DNA of 64,000 nt from Eledone cirrhosa (GCA_964016885.1 OZ024743.1:176593074-176657073), one strand, 5' to 3'; positions 47,801 through 59,338 are shown, numbered from the stretch's first letter. Notes: generated from the sequence alone by a model not told the origin. Made by a program: numbers and translations.

Positions 47801-50254
47801 GTAGTAGGTATTGTGTGTTAGTGTGTGTAGTAGGTATTGTGTGTTAGTGTGTGTAGTAGGTATTGTGTGTTAGTGTGTGTAGTAGGTATTGTGTGCTAGT
47901 GTGTGTAGCAGGTATTGTCTATAGTAGATATTGTGTGTTAGTGTGTGTAGTAGGTATTGTGTGTTAGTGTGTATAGTAGGTATTGTGTGTTAGTGTGTGT
48001 AGCAGGTATTGTGTGTTAGTGTGTGTAGTAGTTATTGTGTTTTAGTGTATGTAGTAGGTATTGTGTGTTAGTGAGTGTAGTAGGTATTGTGTGTTAGTGT
48101 ATGTAGAAGGTATTGTGTGTTAGTGTGTGTAGTAGCTATTGTGTGTTAGTGGGTGTAGTAGGTATTGCGTGTTAGTGTGTGTAGTAGGTATTGTGTGTTA
48201 GTGTGTATAGTAGGTATTGTGTGTTAGTGTGTTTAGTAGGTATTGTGTGTTAGTGTCTATAGTAGGTATTGTGTGTTAGTGTGTGTAGTAGGTATTGTGT
48301 GTTAGTGTGTGTAGTAGGTATTGTGTGTTAGTGTGTGTAGTAGGTATTGTGTGTTAGTGTGTGTAGTAGGTATTGTGTGTTAGTGTCTATAGTAGGTATT
48401 GTGTGTTAGTGTGTGTAGTAGGTATTGTGTGTTAGTGTGTGTAGGTATTGTGTGTTAGTTTGTGTAGTAGGTATTGTGTGTTGGTGAGTGTAGTAGATAT
48501 TGTGTGTTAGTGTGTGTAGTAGGTATTGTGTGTTAGTGAGTGTAGTAGGCATTGTGTGTTAGTTTGTATAGTAGGTATTGTGAGTTAGTTTATGTAGTTA
48601 TTGTGCGTTAGTTTGTGTAGTAGGTATTGTGTGTTAGTGAGTGTAGTAGGTATTGTGTGTTAGTGTGAGTAATAGGTATTGTGTTAGTGTGTGTAGTAGA
48701 TATTGGGTGTTAGTGTGTGTAGTAGGTATTGTGTGTTAGTGTCTATAGTAGGTATTGGTGGTGTTAATGTGTATAGTAGGTATTGTGTATAGTAGTTATT
48801 GTGTGTTAGTGTGTGTAGTAGGTATTGTGTGTTAGTTTGTGTAGTAGGTATTGTGTGTTAGTGAGTGTAGTAGGTATTGTGTGTTAGTGTGTGTAACAGG
48901 TATTGTGTTAGTGTGTGTAGTAGATATTGTGTGTTAGTGTGTGTAGTAGGTATTGTGTGTTAGTGTCTATAGTAGGTATTGTGTGTTAGTGTGTGTAGTA
49001 GGTATTGTGTGTTAGTGTGTATAGTAGGTATTGTGTGTTAGTGTGTGTAGTAGGTATTGTGTGTTAGCGTGTGTAGTAGGTATTGTGTGTTAGTGTGTGT
49101 CGTAGGTATTGTGTTTTAGCGTGTGTAGTAGGTATTGTGTTAGTGTGTGTAGTAGGTATTGTGTTAGTGTGTTTAGTAGGTATAGTGTGTTAGTGTCTAT
49201 AGTAGGTATTGTGTGTTAGTGTGTGTAGTAGGTATTGTGTGTTAGTGTGTATAGTAGGTATTGTGTGTTAGTGTGTGTAGTAGGTATTGTGTGTTAGCGT
49301 GTGTAATAGGTATTGTGTTAGTGTGTATAGTAGATATTGTGTGCTAGTGTGTGTAATAGGTATTGTGTGTTAGTGTGTGTAGTAGGTATTGTGTGTTAGT
49401 GGGTATAGTAGGTAGTGTCTGTTAGTGTGTATAGTAGGTATTGTGTGTTAGTGTGTATAGTAGGCATTGTGTATAGTAGGTATTGTGTGTTAGTGTGTGT
49501 AGTAGGTATTGGGTGTTAGTGTCTATAGTAGGTATTGTGTATAGTAGGTATTGTGTGTTAGTGTGTGTAGTATGTATTGTGTTTTAGCGTGTGTAGTAGG
49601 TATTGTGTTAGTGTGTGTAGTAGGCATTGTGTGTTAGTGTCTATAGTAGGTATTGTGTGTTAGTGAGTGTAGTAGGTATTGTGTGTTGGTGAGTGTAGTA
49701 GGTATTGTGTGTTAGTGTGTGTAGTAGGTATTGTGTGTTAGTGTCTATAGTAGGTATTGTGTGTTAGTGTGTGAAGTAGGTATTATGTGTTAGTGTGTAG
49801 TAGGTATTGTGTGTTAGTGTGTGTGCAAAGTATTGTGTGTTAGTGTGTGTAGTAGGTATTGTGTGTTAGTGAGTGTAGTAGGTATTGTGTATTAGTGAGT
49901 GTAGTAGGTATTGTGTGTTAGTGTGTATAGTAGGTATTGTGAGTTAGTTTGTGTAGTAGGTATTGTGTGTTAGTGTGTGTAGTAGGTATTGTGTGTTAGT
50001 GTGTGTAGTATGTATTGTGTGTTAGTGTGTATAGTAGGTATTGGTGGTGTTAGTGTGTATAGTAGTTATTGTGTATAGTAGTTATTGTGTGTTAGTGTGT
50101 GTAGTAGGTATTGTGTGTTAGTGTGTGTCGTAGGTATTGTGTATAGTAGGTATTGTGTGTTAGTGTGTGTAGTAGGTATTGTGTGTTAGTATGTGTAGTA
50201 GGTATTGTGTTTTAGCGTGTGTAGTAGGTATTGTGTTAGTGTGTGTAGTAGGTA

Positions 50255-51365
50255 TTATGTTAGTGTGTGTAGTGGGTATTGTATGTTAGTGTGTGTAGTA
50301 GGTATTGTGTGTTAGTGTGTGTAGTAGGTATTGTGTGTTAGTGTGTGTAGTAGGTATTGTATGTTAGTTTGTGTAGGAGGTATTGTGTGTTAGTTTGTGT
50401 AGGAGGTATTGTGTGTTAGTGTGTATAGTAGGTATTGTCTGTTAGTGTGTGTAGTAGATATTGTGTGTTAGTGTGTGTAGTAGGTATTGTGTATAGTAGT
50501 TATTGTGTGTGAGTGTGTGTAGTAGGTATTGTGTGTTAGTGTGTGTAGTAGGTATTGTGTTAGTGGGTGTAGTAGGTATTGTGTTAGTGTGTGTAGTAGG
50601 TATAGTGTGTTAGTGTCTATAGTAGGTATTGTGTGTTAGTGTGTATACTAGGTATTGTGTGTTAGTGTGTATACTAGGTATTGTGTGTTAGTGTGTGTAG
50701 TAGGTATTGTGAGTTAGTTTGTGTAGTAGGTATTGTGTGTTAGTGTGTGTAGTAGGTATTGTGTGTTAGTGTATATAGTAGGTGTTGGTGGTGTTAGTGT
50801 GTATAGTAGTTATTGTGTATAGTAGTTATTGAGTGTCAGTGTGTGTAGTAGGTATTGTGTGTTAGTGTGTGTAGTAGGTATTGTATGTTAGTTTGTGTAG
50901 GAGGTATTGTGTGTTAGTTTGTGTAGGAGGTATTGTGTGTTAGTGTGTATAGTAGGTATTGTCTGTTAGTGTGTGTAGTAGATATTGTGTGTTAGTGTGT
51001 GTAGTAGGTATTGTGTATAGTAGTTATTGTGTGTTAGTGTGTGTAGTAGGTATTGTGTGTTAGTGTGTGTAGTAGGTATTGTGTTAGTGGGTGTAGTAGG
51101 TATTGTGTTAGTGTGTGTAGTAGGTATAGTGTGTTAGTGTCTATAGTAGGTATTGTGTGTTAGTGTGCATACTAGGTATTGTGTGTTAGTGTGTATACTA
51201 GGTATTGTGTGTTAGTGTGTGTAGTAGGTATTGTGAGTTAGTTTGTGTAGTAGGTATTGTGTGTTAGTGTGTGTAGTAGGTATTGTGTGTTAGTGTATAT
51301 AGTAGGTGTTGGTGGTGTTAGTGTGTATAGTAGTTATTGTGTATAGTAGTTATTGAGTGTCAGTG
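50255..51365. repeat. Local tandem duplication, about 524 bp
   Basis: GGTGTTGGTGGTGTTAGTG with TAGTTATTGAGTGTCAGTG after it occurs at 50781 and 51305, and the preceding GTGTAGGAGGTATTG pairs and TGTGCATACTAGG or TGTATACTAGG units match at the same offset. Confidence 0.7.
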
Positions 51366-53110
51366 TGTGTAGTAGGTATTGTGTGTTAGTGTGTGTAGTA
51401 GGTATTGTGTGTTAGTGTCTATAGTAGGTATTGTGTGTTAGTGTGTGTAGTAGGTATTGTGTATAGTAGGTATTGTGTGTTAGTGTGTGTAGTAGGTATT
51501 GTGTTTTAGCGTGTAGTAGGTATTGTGTTAGTGTGTGTAGTAGGTATTATGTTAGTGTGTGTAGTGGGTATAGTGTGTTAGTGTCTATAGTAGGTATTGT
51601 ATGTTAGTGTGTGTAGTAGGTATTGTGTGTTAGGGTGTATAGTAGGTATTGTGTGTTAGTGTGTATAGTAGGAATTGTGTGTTAGTGTGTGTAGTAGGTA
51701 TTGTGTGTTAGTGTGTGAAATAGGTATTGTGTGTTAGTATGTGTAGTAGGTATTGTGTGTTAGTGTGTGTAGTAGGTATTGTGTGTTAGTGTGTGTAGTA
51801 GGTATTGTGTGTTAGTGTGTGTAGTAGGTATTGTGTGTTAGTGTGTATAGTAGGTATTGTATGTTAGTGTGTGTAGTAGGTATTGTGTGTTAGTGTGTGT
51901 AGTAGGTATTGTGTGTTAGTGTGTGTAGTAGGTATTGTGTGTTATTGTGTGTAGTAGGTATTGTGTGTTAGTTTGTGTAGGAGGTATTGTGTGTTAGTTT
52001 GTGTAGGAGGTATTGTGTGTTAGTGTGTATAGTAGGTATTGTCTGTTAGTGTGTGTAGTAGATATTGTGTGTTAGTGTGTGTAGTAGGTATTGTGTGTTA
52101 GTGTGTGTAGTAGGTATTGTGTGTTAGTGTGTGTAGTAGGTATTGTGTGTTAGTGTGTGTAGTAGGTATTGTATGTTAGTGTGTGTAGTAGGTATTGTGT
52201 GTTAGTGTGTGTAATATGTATTGTGTGTTAGTATGTGTAGTAGGTATTGTGTGTTAGTGTGTGTAGTAGGTATTCTGTGTTAGTGTGTGTAGTAGGTATT
52301 ATGTGTTAGTGTGTGTAGTAGGTATTGTGTGTTAGTGTGTGTAGTAGGTATTGTGTGTTAGTGTGTGTAGAAGGTATTGTGTGTTAGTTTGTGTAGTAGG
52401 TATTGTGTGTTAGTGTGTGTAGTAGGTATTGTGTGTTAGTTTGTGTAGGAGGTATTGTGTGTTAGTTAGTGTAGGAGGTATTGTGTGTTAGTTAGTGTAG
52501 GAGGTATTTGTGTTAGTGTGTATAGTAGGTATTGTCTGTTACTGTGTGTAGTAGATATTGTGTGTTAGTGTGTGTAGTAGGTATTGTGTGTTAGTTTGTG
52601 TAGTAGGTATTGTGTGTTAGTGTGTGTAGTAGGTATTGTGTGTTAGTTTGTGTAGGAGGTATTGTGTGTTAGTTAGTGTAGGAGGTATTTGTGTTAGTGT
52701 GTATAGTAGGTATTGTCTGTTACTGTGTGTAGTAGATATTGTGTGTTAGTGTGTGTAGTAGGTATTATGTGTTAGTGTGTGTTGTAGGTATTGTGTGTTA
52801 GTGTGTGTAGTAGGTATTGTGTGTCAGTGTGTGTAGTAGGTATTGTGTGTTAGTGTATGTAGTAGGTATGGTGTATTAATGAGTGTAGTAGGTATTGTGT
52901 GTTAGTGTGTGTAGTAGGTATGTGTGTGTTAGTGTGTGTAGTAAGTATTGTCTATTAGTGTGTGTAGTAAGTATTGTGTATTAGTGTGTGTAGTAGTTAT
53001 TGTGTGTTAGTGTGTGTAGTAGGTATTGTGTGTGTAGTAGGTAGTGTGTGTTAGTGTGTGTAGTAGGTATTGTGTGTTAGTGTGTGTAGTAGGTATTGTG
53101 TGTTAGTGTG

Positions 53111-54960
53111 TATATTAGGTATTCTGTGTTAGTGTGTGTAGTAGATATTGTGTGTTAGTGTGTGTAGTAGGTATTGTGTGTTAGTGTGTGTAGTAGGTAT
53201 TGTGTTAGTGTGTGTAGTAGGTATTGTGTGTTAGTGTGTGTAGTAGGTATTGTGTGTTAGTGTGTGTACTAGGTATTGTGTGTTAGTGTGTGTAGTAGGT
53301 ATTGTGTGTTAGTGTGTGTAGTAGGTATTGTGTGTTAGTGTGTGTAGTAAGTATTGTGTGTTAGTGTGTGTAGTATGTATTGTGTGTTAGTGTGTGTAGT
53401 AGGTATTGTGTGTTAGTGTGTGTATTAGGTATTGTGTGTTTGTGTGTGTAGTAGGTATTGTGTGTTAGTGTGTGTAGTAGGTATTGTGTGTTAGTGTGTG
53501 TAGTAGGTATTGTGTGTTAGTGTGTGTAATAGGTATTGTGTGTTAGTCTGTGTAGTAGGTATTGTGTGTTAGTGAGTGTAGTATGTATTGTGTGTTAGTG
53601 TGTGTAGTAGGTATAGTGTGTTAGTGTGTGTAGTTGGTATTGTGTTAGTGTGTGTAGTAGGTATTGTGTGTTAGTGTGTGTATTAGGTATTGTGTGTTAG
53701 TGTGTGTAGTAGGTATTGTGTGTTAGTGTGTATATTAGGTATTCTGTGTTAGTGTGTGTAGTAGATATTGTGTGTTAGTGTGTGTAGTAGGTATTGTGTG
53801 TTAGTGTGTGTAGTAGGTATTGTGTGTTAGTGTGTGTAGTAGGTATTGTGTGTTAGTGTGTGTAGTAGGTATTGTGTGTTAGTGTATGTAGTAGGTATTG
53901 TGTGTTAGTGACTGTAGTAGGTATTGTGTGTTAGTGTGTGTAGTAGGTATTGTGTGTTAGTGTGTGTAGTAGGTATTGTGTGTTAGTGTGTGTAATAGGT
54001 ATTGTGTGTTAGTCTGTGTAGTAGGTATTGTGTGTTAGTGAGTGTAGTATGTATTGTGTGTTAGTGTGTGTGGTAGGTATAGTGTGTTAGTGTGTGTAGT
54101 TGGTATTGTGTTAGTGTGTGTAGTAGGTATTGTGTGTTAGTGTGTGTATTAGGTATTGTGTGTTAGTGTGTGTAGTAGGTATTGTGTGTTAGTGTGTATA
54201 TTAGGTATTCTGTGTTAGTGTGTGTAGTAGATATTGTGTGTTAGTGTGTGTAGTAGGTATTGTGTGTTAGTGTGTGTAGTAGGTATTGTGTGTTAGTGTG
54301 TGTAGTAGGTATTGTGTGTTAGTGTGTGTAGTAGGTATTGTGTGTTAGTGTATGTAGTAGGTATTGTGTGTTAGTGACTGTAGTAGGTATTGTGTGTTAG
54401 TGTGTGTAGTAGGTATTGTGTGTTAGTGTGTGTAGTAAGTATTGTGTGTTAGTGCGTGTAGTATGTATTGTGTGTTAGTGTATGTAATAGGTATTGTGTG
54501 TTAGTGTGTGTAGTAGGTATTGTGTGTTCGTGTGTGTCGTAGGTATTGTGTGTTAGTGTGTGTAGTAGGTATTGTGTGTTAGTGTGTGTAGTAGGTATTG
54601 TGTGTTAGTGTGTGTAGTAGGTATTGTGTGTTAGTCTGTGTAGTAGGTATTGTGTGTTAGTGAGTGTAGTATGTATTGTGTGTTAGTGTGTGTAGTAGGT
54701 ATTGTGTGTTAGTGTGTGTAGTTGGTATTGTGTTAGTGTGTGTAGTATGTATTGTGTGTTAGTGTGTGTATTAGGTATTGTGTGTTAGTGTGTGTAGTAG
54801 GTATTGTGTATTAGTGTTTGTAGTAGGTATTGTGCGTCAGTGTGTGTAGTAGGTATTGTGTGTTAGTGTATGTAATAGGTATTGTGAATTAGTGTGTGTA
54901 GTAGGTATTGTGTGTTACTGTGTGTAGTAGGTATTGTGTGTTAGTGTGTATATTAGGTAT
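53111..54960. repeat. Repeated block marked by TATATTAGGTATTCTG
   Basis: The marker occurs at 53111, 53731, 54197 and 54949 (spacings 620, 466 and 752), each time followed by TAGTGTGTGTAGTAGATATTG. This shows repeated segmental duplication with variable length. Confidence 0.7.
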
Positions 54961-56284
54961 TCTGTGTTAGTGTGTGTAGTAGATATTGTGTGTTAGTGTG
55001 TGTAGTAGGTATTGTGTGTTAGTGTATGTAGTAGGTATTGTGTTAGTGTGTGTAGTAGGTATTGTGTGTCAGTGTATGTAGTAGGTATTGTGTGTTAGTG
55101 ACTGTAGTAGGTATTGTGTGTTAGTGTGTGTAGTAGGTATTGTGTGTTAGTGTGTGTAGTAAGTATTCTGTGTTAGTGTGTGTAGTATGTATTGTGTGTT
55201 AGTGTGTGTAGTAGGTATTGTGTGTTAGTGTGTGTAGTAGGTATTGTGTGTTCGTGTGTGTAGTAGGTATTGTGTGTTAGTGTGTGTAGTAGGTATTGTG
55301 TGTTAGTGTGTGTAGTAGGTATTGTGTGTTAGTGTGTGTAGTAGGTATTGTGTGTTAGTCTGTGTAGTAGGTATTGTGTGTTAGTGAGTGTAGTATGTAT
55401 TGTGTGTTAGTGTGTGTAGTTGGTATTGTGTTAGTGTGTGTAGTAGGTATTGTGTGTTAGTGTGTGTATTAGGTATTGTGTGTTAGTGTGTGTAGTAGGT
55501 ATTGTGTATTAGTGTGTGTAGTAGGTATTGTGTGTCAGTGTGTGTAGTAGGTATTGTGTGTTAGTGTATGTAATAGGTATTGTGTGTTAGTGTGTGTAGT
55601 AGGTAGTGTGTGTTAGTGTGTGTAGTAGATATTGTGTGTTAGTGTGTGTAGTAGGTATTGTCTGTTAGTGTGTGTAGTAGTTATTGTGTGTTAGTGTGTG
55701 TAGTAGCTATTCTGTGTTAGTGTGTGTAGTAGGTATTGTGTGTTAGTGTGTGTAGTAGGTATTGTGTGTTAGTGAGTGTAGTAGGTATTGTGTGTTAGTG
55801 TGTGTAGTAGGTATTGTATGTTAGTGAGTGTAGTAGGTATTGTGTGTTAGTGAGTGTAGTAGGTATTGTGTGTTAGTGTGTGTAGTAGGTATTGTGTGTT
55901 AGTGTGTTCTAGTAGGTATTGTGTGTTAGTGAGTGTAGTAGGTATTGTGTGTTAGTGTGTGTAGTAGGTATTGTGTTTTAGTGTGTGTAGTAGGTATTGT
56001 GTGTTAGTGTCTATAGTAGGTATTGTGTGTTAGTGTCTATAGTAGGTATTGTGTGTTAGTGTGTGTAATAGGTATTGAGTGTTAGTGTGTGTAGTAGGTA
56101 TTGTGTATAGTAGGTATTGTGTGTTAGTGTGTGTAGTAGGTATTGTGTGTTAGTTTGTGTAGTAGGTATTGTGTGCTACTGTGTGTAGTAGGTATTGTCT
56201 ATAGTAGGTATTGTGTGTTAGTGTGTGTAGTAGATATTGTGTGTTAGTGTGTGTTGTAGGTATTGTGTGTTAGTAGGTATCGTG

Positions 56285-56520
56285 CAAGTTGTGAAATTGA
56301 CCGGTTTTCGGACGTGGTTGTTCGAAGAAATATCTAGAATTCGAATTCTAACCAGCGCGCTAATTCTATATCGCTGTCTAATCGCCTGTTGGCATTTAAT
56401 GTCCAGAAAGGTTTTAGGCAGTACCATTGTTACTGTCGTATTATTTCTTGCCATGGGACTTGGAGACTGGATGCTGAGATGCAACCGTTGCTAGCAGTGA
56501 AAGCCATGCTAGTCCCGTCA
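56285..56520. other. Right flank of the array, unrecognised
   Basis: Non-repetitive sequence of mixed composition between the array and an AT tract. Short open frames on both strands show no domain. It contains the small palindrome CTAGAATTCGAATTCTAA. Confidence 0.5.
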
Positions 56521-56521
56521 A

Positions 56522-56619
<98 letters not shown>
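56521..56619. repeat. (AT)n tract at the Helitron 3' boundary
   Basis: About 95 bp AT with one TTTAT interruption, ending exactly at the Helitron CTAG. Confidence 0.95.
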
Positions 56620-56650
56620 CTAGCAAATGCCCACCGTTCATTGGACGGTG
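56620..56650 (-). terminator. Helitron 3' terminal hairpin and CTAG
   Basis: The minus strand has a perfect 6-bp stem, CACCGT and ACGGTG (56645-56650 and 56632-56637), with a 7-nt loop, then 8 nt, then CTAG. This hairpin-plus-CTRR arrangement is the Helitron transposition terminator. Confidence 0.85.
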
Positions 56651-56934
56651 TTAGTTCTTGGAAGGACTGCAGTCTTAATGGTGAAATTCCGATTTAACGA
56701 TGTTTAACATGGAAGATAATTTTACGTGATCAAAAATGAGATGGTATTCAAAAAGAGCATGTTTTATTTTAAGATATCTGTCATTAAAATGTGAAAATAG
56801 AGAAATATCGAAAATAGACAATAGAAAAAAATGTGAAAATAGAGAAAAATGCCTGGGGAATGTGGAAGGCTGTCTATTGAAATGAAAGAATAGTTCATTT
56901 CATCAATGGCTATTTGTTGGAAGAATAACATTAC

Positions 56935-58921
56935 CTATTGTGAAAAGTAAGTAATCGCAATAAGGACCAACCTGAAGGGGCTTTCAACTCCACGGAAAAA
57001 CTGTTGGAGGACTGCCTTATAAACCACATTTTTTGTCAATCTTCCGGGAGCGTAGTAAAAGATATTGCCCGAGTTTCCAACTCTTGAACATCCCACATAC
57101 AGTTGTCCGTGTGAAAAGCATGGAGTACTGAGGTCCAGCCCAACCACTTTTAGTGACTGCCCCTGGGCTTTCTTAATGGTTATTGCAAAACTTAATCGAA
57201 TAGGGAATTGGATTCTTTTCATCGGAAAGACACAGTCAGTTGGAATAAGTGGAACTCTGGAAATAAAAACAGAGTCGCCAGCGCCTTTTCCCGTAATGAT
57301 TGTAGCCTCGAGAACGTCATCCAACATTTGCGTTATAACCAAGCGTATGCCATTGCAAAACCGAGGAGGTTCCAAGTTTCTCAAGAGTATGATGGGACTT
57401 CCAAGTCTTAATCAGAGTTTATGCGCTGGCATTCCGATGGCTCTTGTTAATTTTAAAAACCCTGTTGGATAAAATGTTACTTGCGTCGGATCCGTAATCG
57501 AATCAATTGAACCATAACAACGCTCTTGGGAAGGAAGTTGACGAAGCAGACATGTGTTAAGAGCTTGGACAGTGGTATGTGTAGGAGCTAAGATGGCCCT
57601 TTCTGACATCCATTGATGACTGACGTAATTTGTTGAGAGGTCGGGGTAAACTCTTGTGCAAATGTCCTCAGGGCTGGAGACGTAGTTACTGATGTCAACC
57701 AAACCGTTTACGTCGATTGGTAAGTTCCCATTACTAACATCCAATAACTTTGAAGCAAAGTAATTGACATCGTCTTGTTGGTCGAGAATCGATCGCATGT
57801 TGATGGTTAACTTTGTCGACTGGACGAAGCGCCAAACATGAGAATGTTTAATGCAAGCATCTATTTCATCAACTGGTTGTTTTTTTGGGACAATGGGAAG
57901 TGTTTGACGAAAATCCCCAGCAAGAAGCAGAACGACGCCACCGAACGGTTTAGAGTTGGAGCGCAGGTCTTTTAGCGTTGTATTGATTGCATCAAGTACA
58001 TTCTTGTGGGACATTGTTGCCTCGTCCCAGACAATCAATTTGCATTTTTGAAAGACAGCAGCCTCATCAGAATTCTTCTTTATAGTGGTGGTCGGATTTT
58101 CAACATGACCGATATTAAGGGGAAGCTTAAATTTTGAATGGACTGTTCTGCCGCCGTCAGTGTTGCTGCTATTCCTGAAGACGTCATTGCAATGGCAATC
58201 TGTCCACGTTGGCGAACTTTGTCAAGAAGGAGGTTGAAGAGAAATGTCTTTCCTGTGACACCTGGTGCATCAAGGAAGTGGCTGCCACCGTTGGTGTCTT
58301 CAAGCTTGGTCAAAACAAAATTATAGACATCAGCTTGTTCAAGATTCAAACGTATTTCTCTTTCTTGAACATAGGTCAATAGCCTGGCAGCATCGTAACA
58401 TGTCTCCCTTAGTAGGGGGCGGTTACAAACAGCCTCATTTTCACTTTTAGGTGATTCCATACGGTAGTTCTTCAAGGGACGGTCACCCATTTCCAAAAGT
58501 ATATATTCTAGAAATATGAGACCGCAGTTGTACATTTCAGGTGTAAACTGTAAATTCATGTGTGTGGACGCAAAGCGAGATTGCATTAGGATGTCCAAGC
58601 ACATGCTGTCACGATATTTCTCCCAGAAAGACTGTGGATCCCCAAGACTGCAGTACACCGGCATAACGGCGAAAAGCTTACGAAGAGCAATTGGTGAATG
58701 CAACATTGATGCTTTATGGAGGGCGTGGTCATAGTGGTCATCATTTTCGAGAAGATCTAATTTGGAGCAGGCCTCTTTAAATGTTGAACAAATATGTCCA
58801 TTGGCGGTACGAAGGTCTTCAAAGGAAGCTGGACCTTTGACAACGTGCAATAGAAGACGAAGGTGAAAGCATTCTGAATTGAGCGGGTGAACTGTGTACA
58901 CTCTGGAGAGGGCATCAGACT
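56935..58921 (-). pseudogene. Helitron Pif1-type helicase, broken
   Basis: This is the ATP-dependent DNA helicase half of a Helitron protein, which unwinds DNA during rolling-circle transposition. In order: SDALSRVYTVHPLNSECFHL and RLLLHVVKGPASFEDLRT (the segment before the helicase); a Walker A region DAPGVTGKTFLFNLLL (58244-58270); Walker B IVWDEA (about 58022-58036); GDFRQTLPIV (about 57898-57925); and the C-terminal AITIKKAQGQSLK plus FSHGQLYVGCSRV (about 57084-57200). The first part (to about 58080) and the rest lie in different frames, and a TGA at 57412-57414 splits the second part, whose frame otherwise runs from 58038 to 56935. Walker A also departs from the usual GPGGTGKT at two positions. 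Not functional. Confidence 0.88.
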
Positions 58922-58925
58922 ATAA

Positions 58926-59188
58926 AAACATCTCGCATCCTCCTTTAGCAATGTGTAAAATTTTAAGAGATCGAGTGAATACACACACAGACAGAACGGG
59001 ACTCGATCTCATCGAAAATCTGTATTTGAATAAATCTGAAACAAATCAAATCAAAGAAATTTACCTGGTTGCTGTTTATAGGACTTCTAATGAAGATTTT
59101 GAATGCAAAGTCCCATAAGGATTAGAAAAACGGCTATATATATATAAATATACCTTTAAACATATGTATATATCTATCTATGCATGTA
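58926..59188. other. Sequence left by the Helitron truncation, unrecognised
   Basis: No Rep-domain similarity seen. Short frames on both strands lack domains. Confidence 0.45.
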
Positions 59189-59189
59189 C

Positions 59190-59241
<52 letters not shown>
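59189..59241. repeat. (AT)n microsatellite
   Basis: AT tract flanked by the related words AACATATGTATATATCTATC and AACATATCTATGTATTTATC with TGCATGTA, i.e. a small duplication around the tract. Confidence 0.9.
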
Positions 59242-59245
<4 letters not shown>

Positions 59246-59289
59246 GTAAACATATCTATGTATTTATCTATGCATGTATGTATATCTGT

Positions 59290-59338
59290 TAGAACACGAA
59301 AAGTGTGAAACAACAGAATGTTCACTTTTCGTGTTCTA
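59290..59338. repeat. Perfect 16-bp stem hairpin
   Basis: TAGAACACGAAAAGTG (59290-59305) and its exact reverse complement (59323-59338) around a 17-nt loop. Possibly a relic of a small palindromic element. Confidence 0.75.

Larger units (their letters stand above)
30781..56284. repeat. 25.5-kb tandem array of a 26-bp unit
   Basis: About 980 head-to-tail copies of a 26-bp unit that starts GTAGGTATTG, continues TGTG, and ends TTAGTGTGTGTA. The period was counted directly (for example GTAGG to GTAGG at 37331/37357). Recurrent variants are a 16-bp short unit (GTAGGTATTGTCTATA), 24- and 25-bp forms, and point variants (GTAGTTGG, GTAGAAGG, GTCGTAGG, TTTGTGTA, GAGTGTAG, TAGATATTG). No insertion of another element interrupts it. 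The plus strand has almost no C. Stops recur in every frame because 26 is not a multiple of 3, so it is not coding. The left edge follows a T-run; the right edge is a final shortened unit, TTAGTAGGTATCGTGCAAG. Confidence 0.97.
56620..58925 (-). mobile_element. Helitron, 5'-truncated, 3' end intact
   Basis: A rolling-circle transposon read on the minus strand. Its 3' terminus is CTAG (56620-56623) followed by T of the flanking AT tract, as Helitrons insert between A and T. The helicase region (56935-58920) is present. The Rep nuclease and N-terminal part (about two thirds of a typical protein) are absent: recognisable sequence stops near 58921, where SDALSRVYTVHP is preceded by a stop. No TC-type 5' end was found. 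Confidence 0.85.

Noticed and set aside
30781..56284. Similarity of GTAGTAGGT in each unit to the middle of the let-7 microRNA
   Set aside because: Only nine bases match, the seed is not included, and no hairpin precursor exists. A complementary transcript would pair only with the centre of let-7. Coincidence is the simpler view.
30781..56284. Telomere-like or G-quadruplex-forming array
   Set aside because: TTAG occurs but never as TTAGGG, and each unit has only one GG pair, too few and too far apart for a quadruplex.
30781..56284. CRISPR array
   Set aside because: There are no unique spacers; units are contiguous 26-bp copies, and the genome is eukaryotic.
56237..56494. Open frame across the right edge of the array
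   Set aside because: It begins inside satellite units and continues into unrelated flank; an overlapping minus-strand frame is equally open.
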